NCBI RefSeq assembly: GCF_037975245.1 | Contig: NC_092576.1 | Coordinates: 23,869,611-23,933,610, forward strand | DNA from: Apostichopus japonicus | Taxonomy: Eukaryota; Echinodermata; Holothuroidea; Aspidochirotida; Stichopodidae | Reading direction: 5' to 3' | DNA: 64,000 nt | Translations under genes and position numbers: made by a program | Notes under the pieces: generated by a model | Told to the model about the DNA's origin: nothing | The model's input: the letters and a program-made list of their open reading frames with translations, nothing else | The model's database searches: none | Shown here: piece by piece, positions 52,701 through 63,382 of the stretch | Position numbering within the stretch: the first letter of the stretch is position 1 | How the letters are laid out: each line of letters opens with the position of its first letter

Positions 52701-55700
52701 TTGAATATTAGTTATGTGGGACATGATACACCCTTCCTTCCAATAATTTTGACATATTATGTTTGGGGGTTCATTAATTAAATATGCTAATTAGCTAGTG
52801 TCCAAATACTGATGTCCCGTACGTCACAATTTTCAGCACTTTTTTTCAAGTTTTGATATGGAGGAACAATTTTTTTTGGGTGATATTCTGTAAAGTTCTA
52901 ATTAAGAACATTGTTCAACAAAATCCATCCCAAAAAAATTGAAATAATATTCACAGCAAATCTAATTATCAAAATTAAAAATGTGACGTACGGGACAAAA
53001 TGTGACGTACGGGACATAGTGTTGGGGAAACCCTGTACTTATACATAATAAACATGCATGGGCTCCAATGGGGACCTCTATTGGTATGGAAACCTTCCAA
53101 TGCTTACAAATTTATTTTGTTGAAAGCTGGTAGTTGCAACTAATAATCCCTGCATGCCTGAAGAGCACATCATGGCTTCAAATAAACTATTGACCGATGA
53201 CCACCAACAGCCCAAGTGTTGTTCAATAAACTATCGGGAAGACAATTGTGTGTGTGTGTGGGATACAGAATCATCTACAATGCTATTCAACATTGACATT
53301 GAATGAGGACGACTTCAAGAATGTTGAGTTTGCATTTCAACTTTTCTTAGGCCTATTGTGAACTTAGTGTGACTATCATGACTGCGCAACAATGTTCTTG
53401 TGTCCTGAACTTAGTTAGTAGACATTGAGATTTTTAGTTACAAGTGTAGAGTTTCGCTAGCCCAATTTTTGCAGAGGACAATCACTCATGAGTTTGTTCA
53501 ATATTCAGTATTAAGTCTATAGAGTTTTCTTTGTTGTACTAGTGTCATAGATGGACATTACGTTGATGTTACTGTGGAGATTTTGATATGTTTTGAATGG
53601 GATGGATCATATTTCAACTTCAGGGTCAATAGTGGGGAGTATGATACAGTGTTGTACAGTATATACCAAAACAGTTTTGCACCAAAACTTTGCATCTTGA
53701 ATCATTTGTGGTCTAACAAAGCTAGAATTGATGTTATGAGTATTTGGTCTGGTAACCAGTATTAGGTCTATAGAGTTTTCATAGATGGACATTATGTGGA
53801 CGTTACTGTGGACATTTTGGTATGTTTTGAATGGGATGGATCATATTTCAACTTCAGGGTCAATAGTGGGGAGTATGATACAGTGTTGTACAGTATATAC
53901 CGAAACAGTTTTGCATCAAAACTTTGCATCTTGGATCATTTGTGGTCTAACGAGGCTAGAATTGATGTATTGAGTATTTGGTCTGGTAACCAGTATTAGG
54001 TCTATAGAGTTTTCTTTCTTGTACTAGTTTCATAGATGGACATTATGTGGACGTTACTGTGGACATTTTGGTATGTTTTGAATGGGATGGATCATATTTC
54101 AACTTCAGGGTCAATAGTGGGGAGTATGATACAGTGTTGTACGTTATGTACCAAAACAGTTTTGCACCAAAAACTTTGCATCTTGGATCATTTGTGGTCT
54201 AACAAAGCTAAAATTGATGTTATGAGTATTTGATGAATGTGTAGAGTAGATTTATACTTTACGCATTCCATGTTTTATGTAGTGGAATGATCTCACAAGT
54301 ACAGTCACTGCTCTTTTCGATCCCAGAAAGAAGGAAATATGGCATGAAATTACCAATGACATTGTTCTGGCATATCCAAATTAATGTTTTTATGTAGAAA
54401 TCAGCTTGTTATGGTATATTCAGGAATAAAAATATGAGTTTTCATAGTCAATTTTTATTTGGACAAATTGTCCCGTACGTCACTTGTCCCATACGTCACA
54501 GGACAATTTTCATTTGTGTAATCACTGAACTGGAATGGCTTCATATTTTTTTCTAATATGTTACAACTTAGCCCTTGGAAGGTTAGGCTATTCACTAGTT
54601 ATAACAGCTTGATCACTGCCCTCCTACTTTCAGAGGGATTTCAGCTTTGCTCTTTAGTAAAAAAAACACAAAATTCTCTGGTCCCGTACGTCACACTGTA
54701 CATTAATTAAGATGGGACCTAATTAAAGCAAGTGTAGGAAATCTTCATGAGTTTGTAATACAGTAGCAGCAATAACAAATATTAAAACCTAAAAAAGTTT
54801 CTGGAAAATAGATTTTTTATAACTTTTAGAAACATTTAAGTCTCTGAAATGTCCCGTACGTCACAGTGCAAATAGCTTGGACCTGCCCTACTATGTACAT
54901 TACTCAGCCTTCAAGATCTGGAAATGACTTGTACAGTCTCTTTTGGTTGATGTTATTCTCACAGATCCCAACCAGTTTGGACGTCGGTTGATGGAGAGGA
55001 TGGGATGGAGCGATGGTAAAGGATTGGGATCAAAAGAAGATGGAGAGAAAGACTTTGTGCGGGTATCGGTGAAGGGAAACACCAAAGGTAATTGGTTAGA
55101 ATCAATATAATATAATATCTATGAGTGTTTGCACGGGGTATCCGGGTACCTGGTTAGCCACCTGACACTTATACTACCCGGCTTTATATATTACCCGAAT
55201 CCTACGCAAAGTGTGATATTTTTGTTTTTGGCAAACCGATGGGTAGGCAAGATTTCTCATTGACTACTGTACAGTAAGTGTGATATTAGGCTACCATGTG
55301 GTCAAAGATAACAGCAATAATGAAAGTATTCCATGGATATCTTATAACTGCGTCACAATTTCAGCGAATAAACAGATGGTGGTTAGGCTAGATTTCCCCA
55401 TTGACTTAGTGAAGTTAGTGTGGTGTTAGGCTACCATGTGGAAGAAATTGAAAGAATTCTCACAATTATGATTTTTTTCATTTGTTTACTTCATAGAAGG
55501 AAAGACTGACAAGGAAATTTACGAGATGTTACTAATGGATTATAGACGGGATAACTAGTGGCTTTATAGTAAATGTTTAAATTTCAAATGCGATCAAATT
55601 TCAGGAATCGTGCAATCCCATGGCTAATGCGAACCCTGGGCCTGCATAATAAATAGTAGTAGTAAAAACTGTCTAAGAGCTAAATTGGATATTAATATGG

Positions 55701-58700
55701 TCTAGCAAACATAAGCAATGGCGGCAGTGCGATGTTAGTAGTCGTGCTAATTATATGAAGTTATTATTATTAAGTTAATGAAAGAAATAAAAGCAAATAG
55801 AAGGTTTACACCTTATCTTACACCTATTTGAATGTGAAAATATTGTCAGTGGAGAATATAACTCATTTAGTATAGCATCGAATATGTAATACTCTTAAGA
55901 TTCAAATGTCCCTCTCCCTTCCCTCTCCAATCTACCCCTCTCCCTCCCTTTCACTTCCCCTCTCCCTCTCTCACTCTCTACGCCCACTTTCTCCTTCATT
56001 TTCTCATATCCTGCCTTCAACTTCCCTCTCCCTGTCCCCTCCCCATTTTTTTTTTCAGCACCACTAGTACTAGCGTCTAACAGTATGGTCTCATTTTTTT
56101 CCAGGTCTCGGTTTCAACCGTAACGAGGAAGAGAACTGGATTTCACATCAGGATGATTTCAACGACCTCTTATCTCAGCTCCACCATGAACACAGCAGCC
56201 AGGGGGAAGAGGTATCAGACAACCCTAAAAGCATTGAAGAAAAATCCAAGAATTCAAGAAAACGGGTCCAGTGAGTCATGTGTACATGTTTTAAATGGTA
56301 GAGTAACTAGAGTTGTATCAGCCACCACTCCCTCCCCCAAATTATGTAAATTGTGATCAACACAGACAAAGCAGAACATACAGTAGTTCTGAGAATGGGC
56401 CGAGAGGCAGCAATATAGAGAGTTTTATATATAGATTTGATGAAATTTGGAAAGAACCTTACTTATATTATATATTTGTGGGTCATGCATGACTTGTCAA
56501 ATCACGGATAGCTGTCGCTGGACCCTCTGCAAAATGACCACCCTCATTTCATGTTTAGAGCACCAAGAAATAAGCATATTCTGAAAATATCAGTTGCGTT
56601 GCTTCAAACTTGGCCACCATGGCATTTGAGCATATTCTTGATTATGTTAGGTCCGATTTCTCAGCAATTAAGCATCCTACTACCTTTCTATTACAGCCTA
56701 TAAATTCTTTCCCATAGAATGGAAAATGAACAAAATATTAGATTATAATTAAAGGCCCAGATTCGCCCCAAGCCGCTTGCCGCGCTCTGAAAAAGTTAAC
56801 ACACCCTTTAAGCATTGTCTTGTGAAGTTAAATCAACTTAAAGATGCCAAAATATTCAACTTTTACATTTTTTGCTAAATATGTGCTATTCATGTTATAC
56901 AAGGGAAGTCTGGTCATCTTTTGGGAATTGCTGTTAATTTTGTTTTATTAAAAGAAAAAGTACAAAGACAATATTATGTTTTTGTTTTGTTTGTCATTTT
57001 AATAATGCAATAATAATTACAACTCACCATTAACACTCAGAATATATTCATGGGTGCTAACAGACAGTTGTGATCTTCTTTTATATCTTTACTCCAGTTA
57101 CAAGAAGTTTACCCGCGGAAAGGATTTAGCCAATCGCAGTGTCGATGACATGAACTGTATCTTAGGGAAACGATCGGGCTCGTCAACTCCCCAAAATCTA
57201 TCAGTAAGTCTAACGTCCTGTATGCGACAATGTTTTTCTTGGCAAAAAGTGGATGGCTATAATGTTTGAGTGCAGGTTGTTTCTCTTGGCAAGAAATCGG
57301 ACAAGGACAGGCATGATTCAGTTTGTCCTTGGAAAACAATGTTAGAAAGTAATGTGTGAATCCAGTGATAACACAGAGACCAGATTCAGTGGTTGTACTC
57401 GAGTCAGGTCATGTGCTGGCAATGACTCTCGTCCGCCTGAAAATGAAATGACAAGGTTCTGACTCCCAACTCGTACATACCTGTTTTTGGGTACTGTATA
57501 TGGGTGAGAAAGTTACATAGCTATGAAACAGTATATGCTTCTTTAGCTAAGCATTTGGGAATCATTTATACTAAGAGGACAATGATATTCTTACAACCTT
57601 TTTTATCCATTCTGATTAAAAGTTTATAGCAAGAGTGCATTGTCAGAAAAGCAAACAGATAAAATTGTGCCATGTTTGCAAGAAGAAGTCAAGAAGGTTA
57701 TCTCATGTCAAAAAAGCTGTTGAAAGTTATTAACCTTCCTAGTATCACATATTAACTACTGTACAGTTTACCTGGAAGTAGTAAAAACTGTCAATGGTAA
57801 AACCGAGTCTTTCTTTTGCAGTTTTCGTGGAACTAACAAGGGCTGTCAAATGACAAAAAAAATCTTTCAGCAGCTACATGATTTCTAGTACCATGAAGGC
57901 ATGTTTGTTGTTATTGTGTTATGAGCAGCATCATGTGCCCCCAACCTTACCATAAACCTAACAAGTGTCACTTTTCATACAAAAGTGCACCCATTGTGCA
58001 ATGAAGAATACCTCTTTCCCATTTTTTCCCATTAAAAAGTGCCCTTTAATTGAAAACTTGAAATACCCTCTTGTTGAAAATTAAGAAAATGTTATTGATA
58101 AGTGCCAATTATTCTAAAGTATGAGGGCTTAGTGGGGGGTTGGATACACAGGATACCTTTTTCAGGACGTTTTGTGAATACCTGGCCCAGGAAAAATATG
58201 AAGAAATGGTCCAAGGCCTAATCAAGATAAAAGAGTAGGTGATTGTTGGTACTGCAGAGAGAGAGCCCCTGGCCCACCATAAAGATTGTACCCCCTTCAC
58301 CCGCCACGGTCTTTCACTTAAGGAAAGGATCCATATAGCTTGACTTTCAATGCTTCCAATTTGTTTCAGGCTCCAACTTCTGACAACGAGGGTGACAACC
58401 ATGGAGTGAAAACTGTAACAAACACCACCAGTGTGCAGGAATACTTTGCGCAGAAGATGAGGAAGATGAAAGAGGCGAGGAGGGTGAATGATGACCAGGC
58501 GAAGGATTCGGACATGCAGGCGGACTCCCCACCTGATCAAGAAGATGGACGCAAGGGTGTCGGCAGTGATGTGGATGAGCAGAAGAAGAGAAAGAAGAAA
58601 AAGACCAAGAAGAAGAATAAAAGGAAGTTAGATGCAGCAGACACAGGAGGGAGTCAGGAGGGAGATGTTGGAGGAAGTGAGGACTGTGAAGATGTTGGTA

Positions 58701-58933
58701 TGGTGGGGTTTATAGGGTTTAAGAATACTACTAACAATGAGGATGGGTCGGTAGAACAACAAGAGGAGGTCGGAGAGGATCGAATGGGAGTGTCCAGGAG
58801 AGATGTAGGAGCAAATCAGTCTGAAGTTGGAAGTAATGCCTGTGACGATGATGATGTAGATGATGAGACACCGATGAAAAAGAAGAAAAAGAAAAGAAGG
58901 AAAAAGAATAACAAAGAGGTTAATATAGTATGA
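49705..58933 (+). CDS. PINX1: PIN2/TERF1-interacting telomerase inhibitor 1 (5 coding exons, whole gene span)
   Basis: Nucleolar/telomeric G-patch protein. In vertebrates it binds TERF1 and TERT and inhibits telomerase; its yeast counterpart acts with the RNA helicase Prp43 in ribosome and snoRNA maturation. Coding exons are 49705-49771, 54965-55087, 56105-56270, 57098-57203 and 58370-58933. All splice sites are GT-AG, the phases agree, and the joined length is 1,026 nt (341 residues; human 328). Visible in order: N-terminal RRKQK-type start (PRKKQKISVDP); G-patch at about residues 27-72, with MGWSDGKGLG and TKGLGFN; HYKKFTRGKDL at 119-129; CILGKR; SVQEYFAQKM at 175-184; and two Lys-rich tracts (226-240 and 324-336), which are probable nucleolar signals. 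An in-frame TGA (49,696-49,698) lies two codons before the Met, which fixes the start. Other G-patch proteins lack the VHYKKFTKGKDL-type motif. Confidence 0.96.
50156..50757 (+). repeat. About 600-bp dispersed repeat, copy in PINX1 intron 1
   Basis: Inverted partner of 38,700-39,295 in PLK1 intron 1. The similarity runs from AAAGGCTTCATAATTGATGC to ATGAGCCCACCATGCTGC with small gaps. Confidence 0.8.
52471..54888. mobile_element. DNA transposon-like element with 18-bp inverted ends and TACT duplication
   Basis: Left end GGGCAGGTCCAAGCTATT and right end AATAGCTTGGACCTGCCC are perfect inverted copies. TACT flanks both sides (52,467-52,470 and 54,889-54,892). Eight copies of GTCCCGTACGTCAC, on either strand and one with a single mismatch, lie at 52649, 52814, 52983, 53002, 54470, 54486, 54681 and 54851, four toward each end. 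The middle is a tandem repeat (53,516-54,240). No transposase frame is seen. The superfamily is undecided; a 4-bp duplication would fit Chapaev-like elements among others. Confidence 0.8.
53516..54240. repeat. Three tandem units of about 235-250 bp
   Basis: Unit starts near 53,516, 53,766 and 53,999 share GTCTATAGAGTTTTC and the whole following block (CATAGATGGACATTA, ATGGGATGGATCATATTTC, GTGGGGAGTATGATACAG). The repeated open frames across the units are not under recognisable coding constraint. Confidence 0.9.
54965..55087 (+). CDS. PINX1: PINX1 coding exon 2 (G-patch)
   Basis: Carries FGRRLMERMGWSDGKGLGSK. The acceptor is TTCTCACAG|AT and the donor AAAG|GTAATT. It starts 77 bp after the end of the transposon at 52,471-54,888. 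Confidence 0.96.
56105..56270 (+). CDS. PINX1: PINX1 coding exon 3
   Basis: Completes the G-patch (GLGFNRNEEENWISHQDDF) and continues into a charged linker. The donor is CCA|GTGAGT. Confidence 0.96.
57098..57203 (+). CDS. PINX1: PINX1 coding exon 4
   Basis: Carries YKKFTRGKDLANRSVDDM and CILGKRSG, the most diagnostic non-G-patch block of PINX1. Ends in phase 0 (TCA|GTAAGT). Confidence 0.96.
58198..58270 (+). repeat. Direct repeat flanking PINX1 last exon, copy 1
   Basis: ATGAAGAAATGGTCCAAGGC...GATTGTTGGTACTGCAGAGAG also occurs at 59,163-59,236 after the stop codon, with a few indels. The second copy lies in an open frame rich in Lys that includes Cys pairs. Confidence 0.7.
58370..58933 (+). 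CDS. PINX1: PINX1 coding exon 5 (C-terminal region)
   Basis: 187 codons plus stop. It starts APTSDNEGDN. SVQEYFAQKMRKMKEAR matches the conserved QEYF helix. The rest is low-complexity, with acidic and Lys-rich tracts, and ends NKEVNIV. The telomerase-inhibitory function of the human C-terminus cannot be judged from this sequence. Confidence 0.94.
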   Translation, partial: APTSDNEGDNHGVKTVTNTTSVQEYFAQKMRKMKEARRVNDDQAKDSDMQADSPPDQEDGRKGVGSDVDEQKKRKKKKTKKKNKRKLDAADTGGSQEGDVGGSEDCEDVGMVGFIGFKNTTNNEDGSVEQQEEVGEDRMGVSRRDVGANQSEVGSNACDDDDVDDETPMKKKKKKRRKKNNKEVNIV

Positions 58934-59162
58934 GTTGAACAGGGAGGGATAACAGATGGATATGTTTGTGCTGCAAGGATAAATGATGATGATGATGGTA
59001 CTTTGTGGATGATGTTTGGAACTGTCCATACTGTAAGTTCTGTAGCCCAGAGAGAGAGAGAGTTGATGTGTATTGTGTGGAGGAAGAGAGATATGCAGTA
59101 GAGGATGCTACATGTGAAGAAAGGATTTCTGATGAGAGTAACTCTTTGATGAGAAAAAGTAA

Positions 59163-59236
59163 GAAGAAATGGTCCAAGGCCAATCAAGATAAAGAGTAGG
59201 TGATGAATGATTGTTGGTACTGCAGAGGGAGAGAGA
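59163..59236 (+). repeat. Direct repeat flanking PINX1 last exon, copy 2
   Basis: Second copy of the 58,198-58,270 repeat, in the presumed PINX1 3' UTR. Confidence 0.7.
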
Positions 59237-59387
59237 GAGAGAGGTATGGTAAAGCATGTTATAATTAATGGACAGATTTGTGGTGAAATAGGGAGAGGCA
59301 ACGGGTCATGGCCTGTGTAGATGGACAGTAGGTGATGAAGGAGTGACATGTTGGTTCTGTAAAGAAAGAGAAAGAGACCATCATTGG

Positions 59388-59569
59388 CTTATCAACGCCG
59401 CAAGCTGACCGAAGTCAGTCTCTAACATTCATATTTAACGTCCATGAGTATGAATTGTCAATTGTCAACAACTCTGTAACTGGACGACATACATTGGTCT
59501 TGGAGTGACTCGAACCGGGGACCTAATGATTGGAAGGCACCGGCGTTAACCACTGAGCTAACACTCCTT
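59388..59569 (-). mobile_element. tRNA-derived SINE, copy 2 (in presumed PINX1 3' UTR)
   Basis: On the minus strand it starts AAGGAGTGTTAGCTCAGTGG (A box) and has the B box GGTTCGAGTCACTCC, followed by a body matching 5,350-5,543. The better B box marks this as the less decayed copy. Its orientation is antisense to PINX1. Confidence 0.85.
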
Positions 59570-59736
59570 AGATTGTTAGGAAATGAATGTCATATGTGCG
59601 TTACCGGTAACTAATTTGTATACTATGGAATGGTTTACCTTTCATAGACTAATTTACTTTTCTACCTTCTGTTTTGAATGAACAAGTGTGCATTTATTGA
59701 ATATCAGAAATATGGAGATTCATCGTCTAGATCAGA

Positions 59737-59742
59737 AATAAA
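59737..59742 (+). terminator. Candidate PINX1 polyadenylation signal (AATAAA)
   Basis: A clear AATAAA after the stop codon and after the SINE. The 3' UTR would be about 800 nt. Not confirmed by any transcript. Confidence 0.4.
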
Positions 59743-60809
59743 TACCTATAGATCAAAGGTCTTATCTTGCTAACAGTGGTTATTGAAACAATATAACAAT
59801 TTAAATATGTGAAGGTAACCAACAATCGTGAACTTGTCCCATAAATTAGGACTTTCCAAGCCTAATTTTCGAGATCCGTTGTCGGTATGTCTGGGGATTT
59901 TAGTAGTTTGCGATTTCTTCAGTTTGGGGTGTCAGTGTAATTCTTAGTACTCGTTGCAACTTAGTTCACCAGCGAATTTAATGTCCATGTTTTAATAAAC
60001 TATGTGAAATGCAGTAAAAATTAACATAAGTCGCTGCAATTGGAGACCAAGCGAAGTCAACAGTATACTAAAATAATTGCTCTTGCAACCTCTACTGCGA
60101 ATCTTTGTTGTATTTTGTCTTTGCGCAAATATGATGACTCGACGATGCGTGGGGTATACGAAGATGGGGATAAGTGGAAACTGGTACACCCCGAATCAAT
60201 TGTTATTTGTTTATTTATTTATTTATTTTTTTTTTGGGGGGGGGGAGGTCTGTAACTCCGAGTGGGAAATTTGTTAAATTCCAAAACGGTATAGCCAGAT
60301 TACGTAGCTAATAATAAATTTGTTCATTTGATATTCAATGCTTGCTAGTGGTGAGAAGTGCAACTCTGTGGATTGCCCTCTTTTTATAGATAGCACCCAT
60401 ACTGGAGTCCTAACAGTGGTCCAATGTGACGAAATACATTAAATCGTCAATGTCGTGTGGTGTTTATACTGTGGTTTTTATACTGTATCCCAATGCAGGC
60501 ACCTATCCAGGGTGGGGAGGGGGGTTGGGGCGCACGCCCCTCGGGTAAGAAAAAGAGGAGAAAAAAAAAGAGAAGAAGGAAGGGGAAAAAGAGGGAAAGG
60601 AACGGAAAAACTAAAGAGGAGAAGGATTGGTAGAAGAAAAACGCCAAGACATTGGGGAGAGAAAGAGAACAGTGACATAATTACAGTGCTGATCCCTATT
60701 ATATACACAGGGTAGCCAGTGACGGAACAAGGATTTCGGAGGGGGCGTGTGCCTCACCATACCCCTTACACCGACAACTCCATTTTTGACGTTTCCATTT
60801 TCCATCTCT

Positions 60810-60811
60810 CA

Positions 60812-60870
<59 letters not shown>
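60810..60870. repeat. (TA)n microsatellite
   Basis: About 60 bp of TA inside the left arm of the long-inverted-repeat element. The right arm has a much shorter AT tract at the corresponding place. Confidence 0.9.
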
Positions 60871-60873
<3 letters not shown>

Positions 60874-62141
60874 TAAACTCTATATATTGTCTATCATAAC
60901 GCGTGTGTGTGTATGGACGCCTTTAACAATTGTGCTATGAAAACAACTGTGGCTGGTCTCGAACTCGACCGAGTCGTCGGGGAACATGACGCATTTCGGT
61001 ATTAGACCAGGCTCTATATGCGAACTGCACTTGACATATGTCCTTCGATGTAACACTGCCATCCACAGATACAATGTTATACACTTCGACCTGAATGCTA
61101 ATTGTTACCCCAAACCGTACAATAAATCTAAAAATAAATTCCGCATGCGATTGGAGAATTTAGCACATCTCCTAAGGATATTATGCGTTGGATCAAAGGG
61201 CGTGTCATGGGCAGGGGGGGGGGGAGGAGGGGCGATGGCGGAAGCACCAATCACTTCTTGAGATTGTCCAATCTGCATGAAAACGCACGCCCCACAACCC
61301 TACGCCCCACCCCTCTAATCGCTTCCCGATGAGTTACGAAAACCTTCGCCCGTAGTACCAAGAACTTGACAAAATCCGGCAACACACCACTTTATCATAA
61401 GCAAGTGATCGGGTTGTGTATTAGTGACGTCTAGAGGTCGTGCACTGACCTACATGCATGGAGTGTGCAACTCCCGATTTTGCAATTTCCCCAAATCAGG
61501 CCCCGAAACCCCCAAGAAATCCCAAGGACACTGTACTGTATGGATATCTAGCAATATCTAGGGATGAAAATCCCAAGATCTTCCCTAAACTGAAAGCAGG
61601 GAGAGAATTACAGCCCCCAGTATGTAATAAACTTATAACTGTGCGTCTTTTGAAATGAAAAAGAATGTGAGGCATTGCACAATAAAAAGATAAAAGTAAT
61701 TTATTTCAGTCTCATTTCAGTTATTCGATATCACATATCAGTGAGCAAAATAGCGTTCCAGGATGAACAGCCTCCAAACTGTCTATGTGTGTAGTGCTTT
61801 CGGTTCGGAAGTATCTGGTATTTTTGCATTTCTTTCAACGAAGTTTCATAGTAGCCGTTAGAAACGGTTTAATATTTACACACCAATAAATTAACTGTGT
61901 CTGAATTTTCGAAAATTCCCTGACCAACATTCTACATCATACTTCCCTCTACTCGTGCAATTTTGACCGGTCTGTTAGGGTTGAAGGAGGTTTTTCTATA
62001 TTGGTTGTCCATAGGTGAAATTTTGTGCAACATTATGGGTATCTTTTGAAGTGAATTTATTCACGAGAAATGTGAATTTTTAAATTCTGAATAAATAATG
62101 GGCTTAAAACCTTGAAAAGTGGGGCTGACGGGTATTGTGGG

Positions 62142-62592
62142 CCGCGACGTAGAATCACTTATACAAAAGCAATGATTCACAGGAGATGCGATGAGGTCGA
62201 ACATGTCGTGTGACAATCTTCAAAAGTAATGTCTGAAAAAACAACTATTGGGAAACACTTGGTTCTCAGGCAAAGGTGTACCTATCAGGGGCGTATACAG
62301 GATTTTCTAACCCGGGGGGCGCGAATTACTATCTAAGCGGAGCGCCACCATCGGTTGGCGCGCACCGTACAAGAAAATTTCTGGTTTTGATACTACCCAG
62401 ATCACCGGAAATGGTACTTCTCGGGCTTGAAAATGACCGACCAGATGTACACCTTTTGCCTGAGAACCAAGTATTTCCCAATAGTTTTTTTTTCCATCCA
62501 TAAACTTTTTGAAGATTGTCACCAGTCACAAATCATGTTCGACCTCATCGCATGTCCTGTGGATCATTGCTTTTGTAGGTGATTCTACGTGA
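62142..62592. repeat. Large imperfect palindrome
   Basis: GTAGAATCACTTATACAAAAGCAATGATTCACAGG...TTCTCAGGCAAAGGTGTAC (62,142-62,281) is inverted at about 62,428-62,592. The loop of about 150 bp holds a hAT-like end (CAGGGGCGTATACAGG at 62,286) and the GCGCCAACCGATGG block. Confidence 0.8.
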
Positions 62593-63382
62593 TTCCAGGC
62601 CTTGTAAGTTGCATCTAAGCACTTTCTATTTTGAAATTACTAGCAATATCATATAAAAAAATATGCTGAAGGGGGGGGGGGGGCGGTCGCCCCCTTCCCG
62701 AAATGCGTCATGTTCCCCGACGACATGGTCGAGTTCGAGACCAGCCACAGTTGGTTTCATAGCACAATTCTACAATTGTTTAAGGCGTTTAAACACACCC
62801 GCGTTATGGTAGACCATATAAAGTATATGTATATATAGATCATGAGTGAGAGAGGAAAAATGGAACTTCAAAAATGGAGTTGTCGGTGTAAGGGGTAGGG
62901 TGAGGCACACGCCCCTTCCGAAATCCTTGACCCGTCACTGGCTACCCTGTGTATATAAAAGGGATCAGCGCTGTAATGATTCATTGTTCCAAAGATCTTT
63001 CTCTTCCCGGTGTCTTGGCGTTTTTCTTTTACTCCCTCCCTTTCTCCTTTTTCTCTCTTTCTTCTTTTTCTTTTCCCTTCCTTCCTCTCCTCCACCTCTT
63101 TTTTCCCCTCTTTTTTCCTTTTTTTCTTCTCTTTTTTTTTCTCTCCTCTTTTTCTTACCCAGGGGGCGCGCGCCCCCAACGCCCCCCTGGATACGCGCCT
63201 GCATATGGTTGGTCATTTTCAAGCCCGAGAAGTGCCATTTCCGGTGATCTGGAGGGGGAGAGGGGGGGGGGGGGGGGTATCAGCACCAGAAATGTTCTTG
63301 TACGCTGCGCGCCAACCGATGGTGGCGCTCCGCTTAGTAATAATTTACTCCCCTGGGTTACAGAATCTTGGATACGCGCCTG
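62286..63382. mobile_element. Second inverted-end pair overlapping the long-inverted-repeat element
   Basis: CAGGGGCGTATACAGGATT at 62,286 and AATCTTGGATACGCGCCTG ending at 63,382 are inverted, with about 170 bp of similarity each. This pair overlaps the 60,496-63,201 pair without being nested in it, so the region has been rearranged after insertion. Confidence 0.5.

Larger units (their letters stand above)
60496..63201. mobile_element. 2.7-kb element with about 510-bp terminal inverted repeats
   Basis: The left end CAGGCACCTATCCAGG and the right end CCTGGATACGCGCCTG are inverted copies. The similarity continues inward to about 61,010 and back to about 62,695. Shared landmarks are a purine-rich tract, CGCCAAGACA, GATCCC, CAGGGTAGCCAGTGACGG, GTAAGGGG, CGCGTG and CGTCGGGGAACATGACGC. 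The terminus resembles hAT ends, but I cannot find an 8-bp duplication. No transposase frame is visible in the interior. A partial copy is at 45,534-46,790. Confidence 0.75.

Noticed and set aside
53574-54233. Repeated 60-70-residue frames with similar sequences
   Set aside because: They repeat because the DNA is a three-unit tandem repeat inside a transposon. Two different frames are open in the same units, so there is no sign of coding selection.
58628-59349. Long minus-strand frames antisense to the last PINX1 exon
   Set aside because: Shadows of the Lys/Glu- and Asp-rich PINX1 coding sequence and the AG-rich 3' region. No domain pattern.
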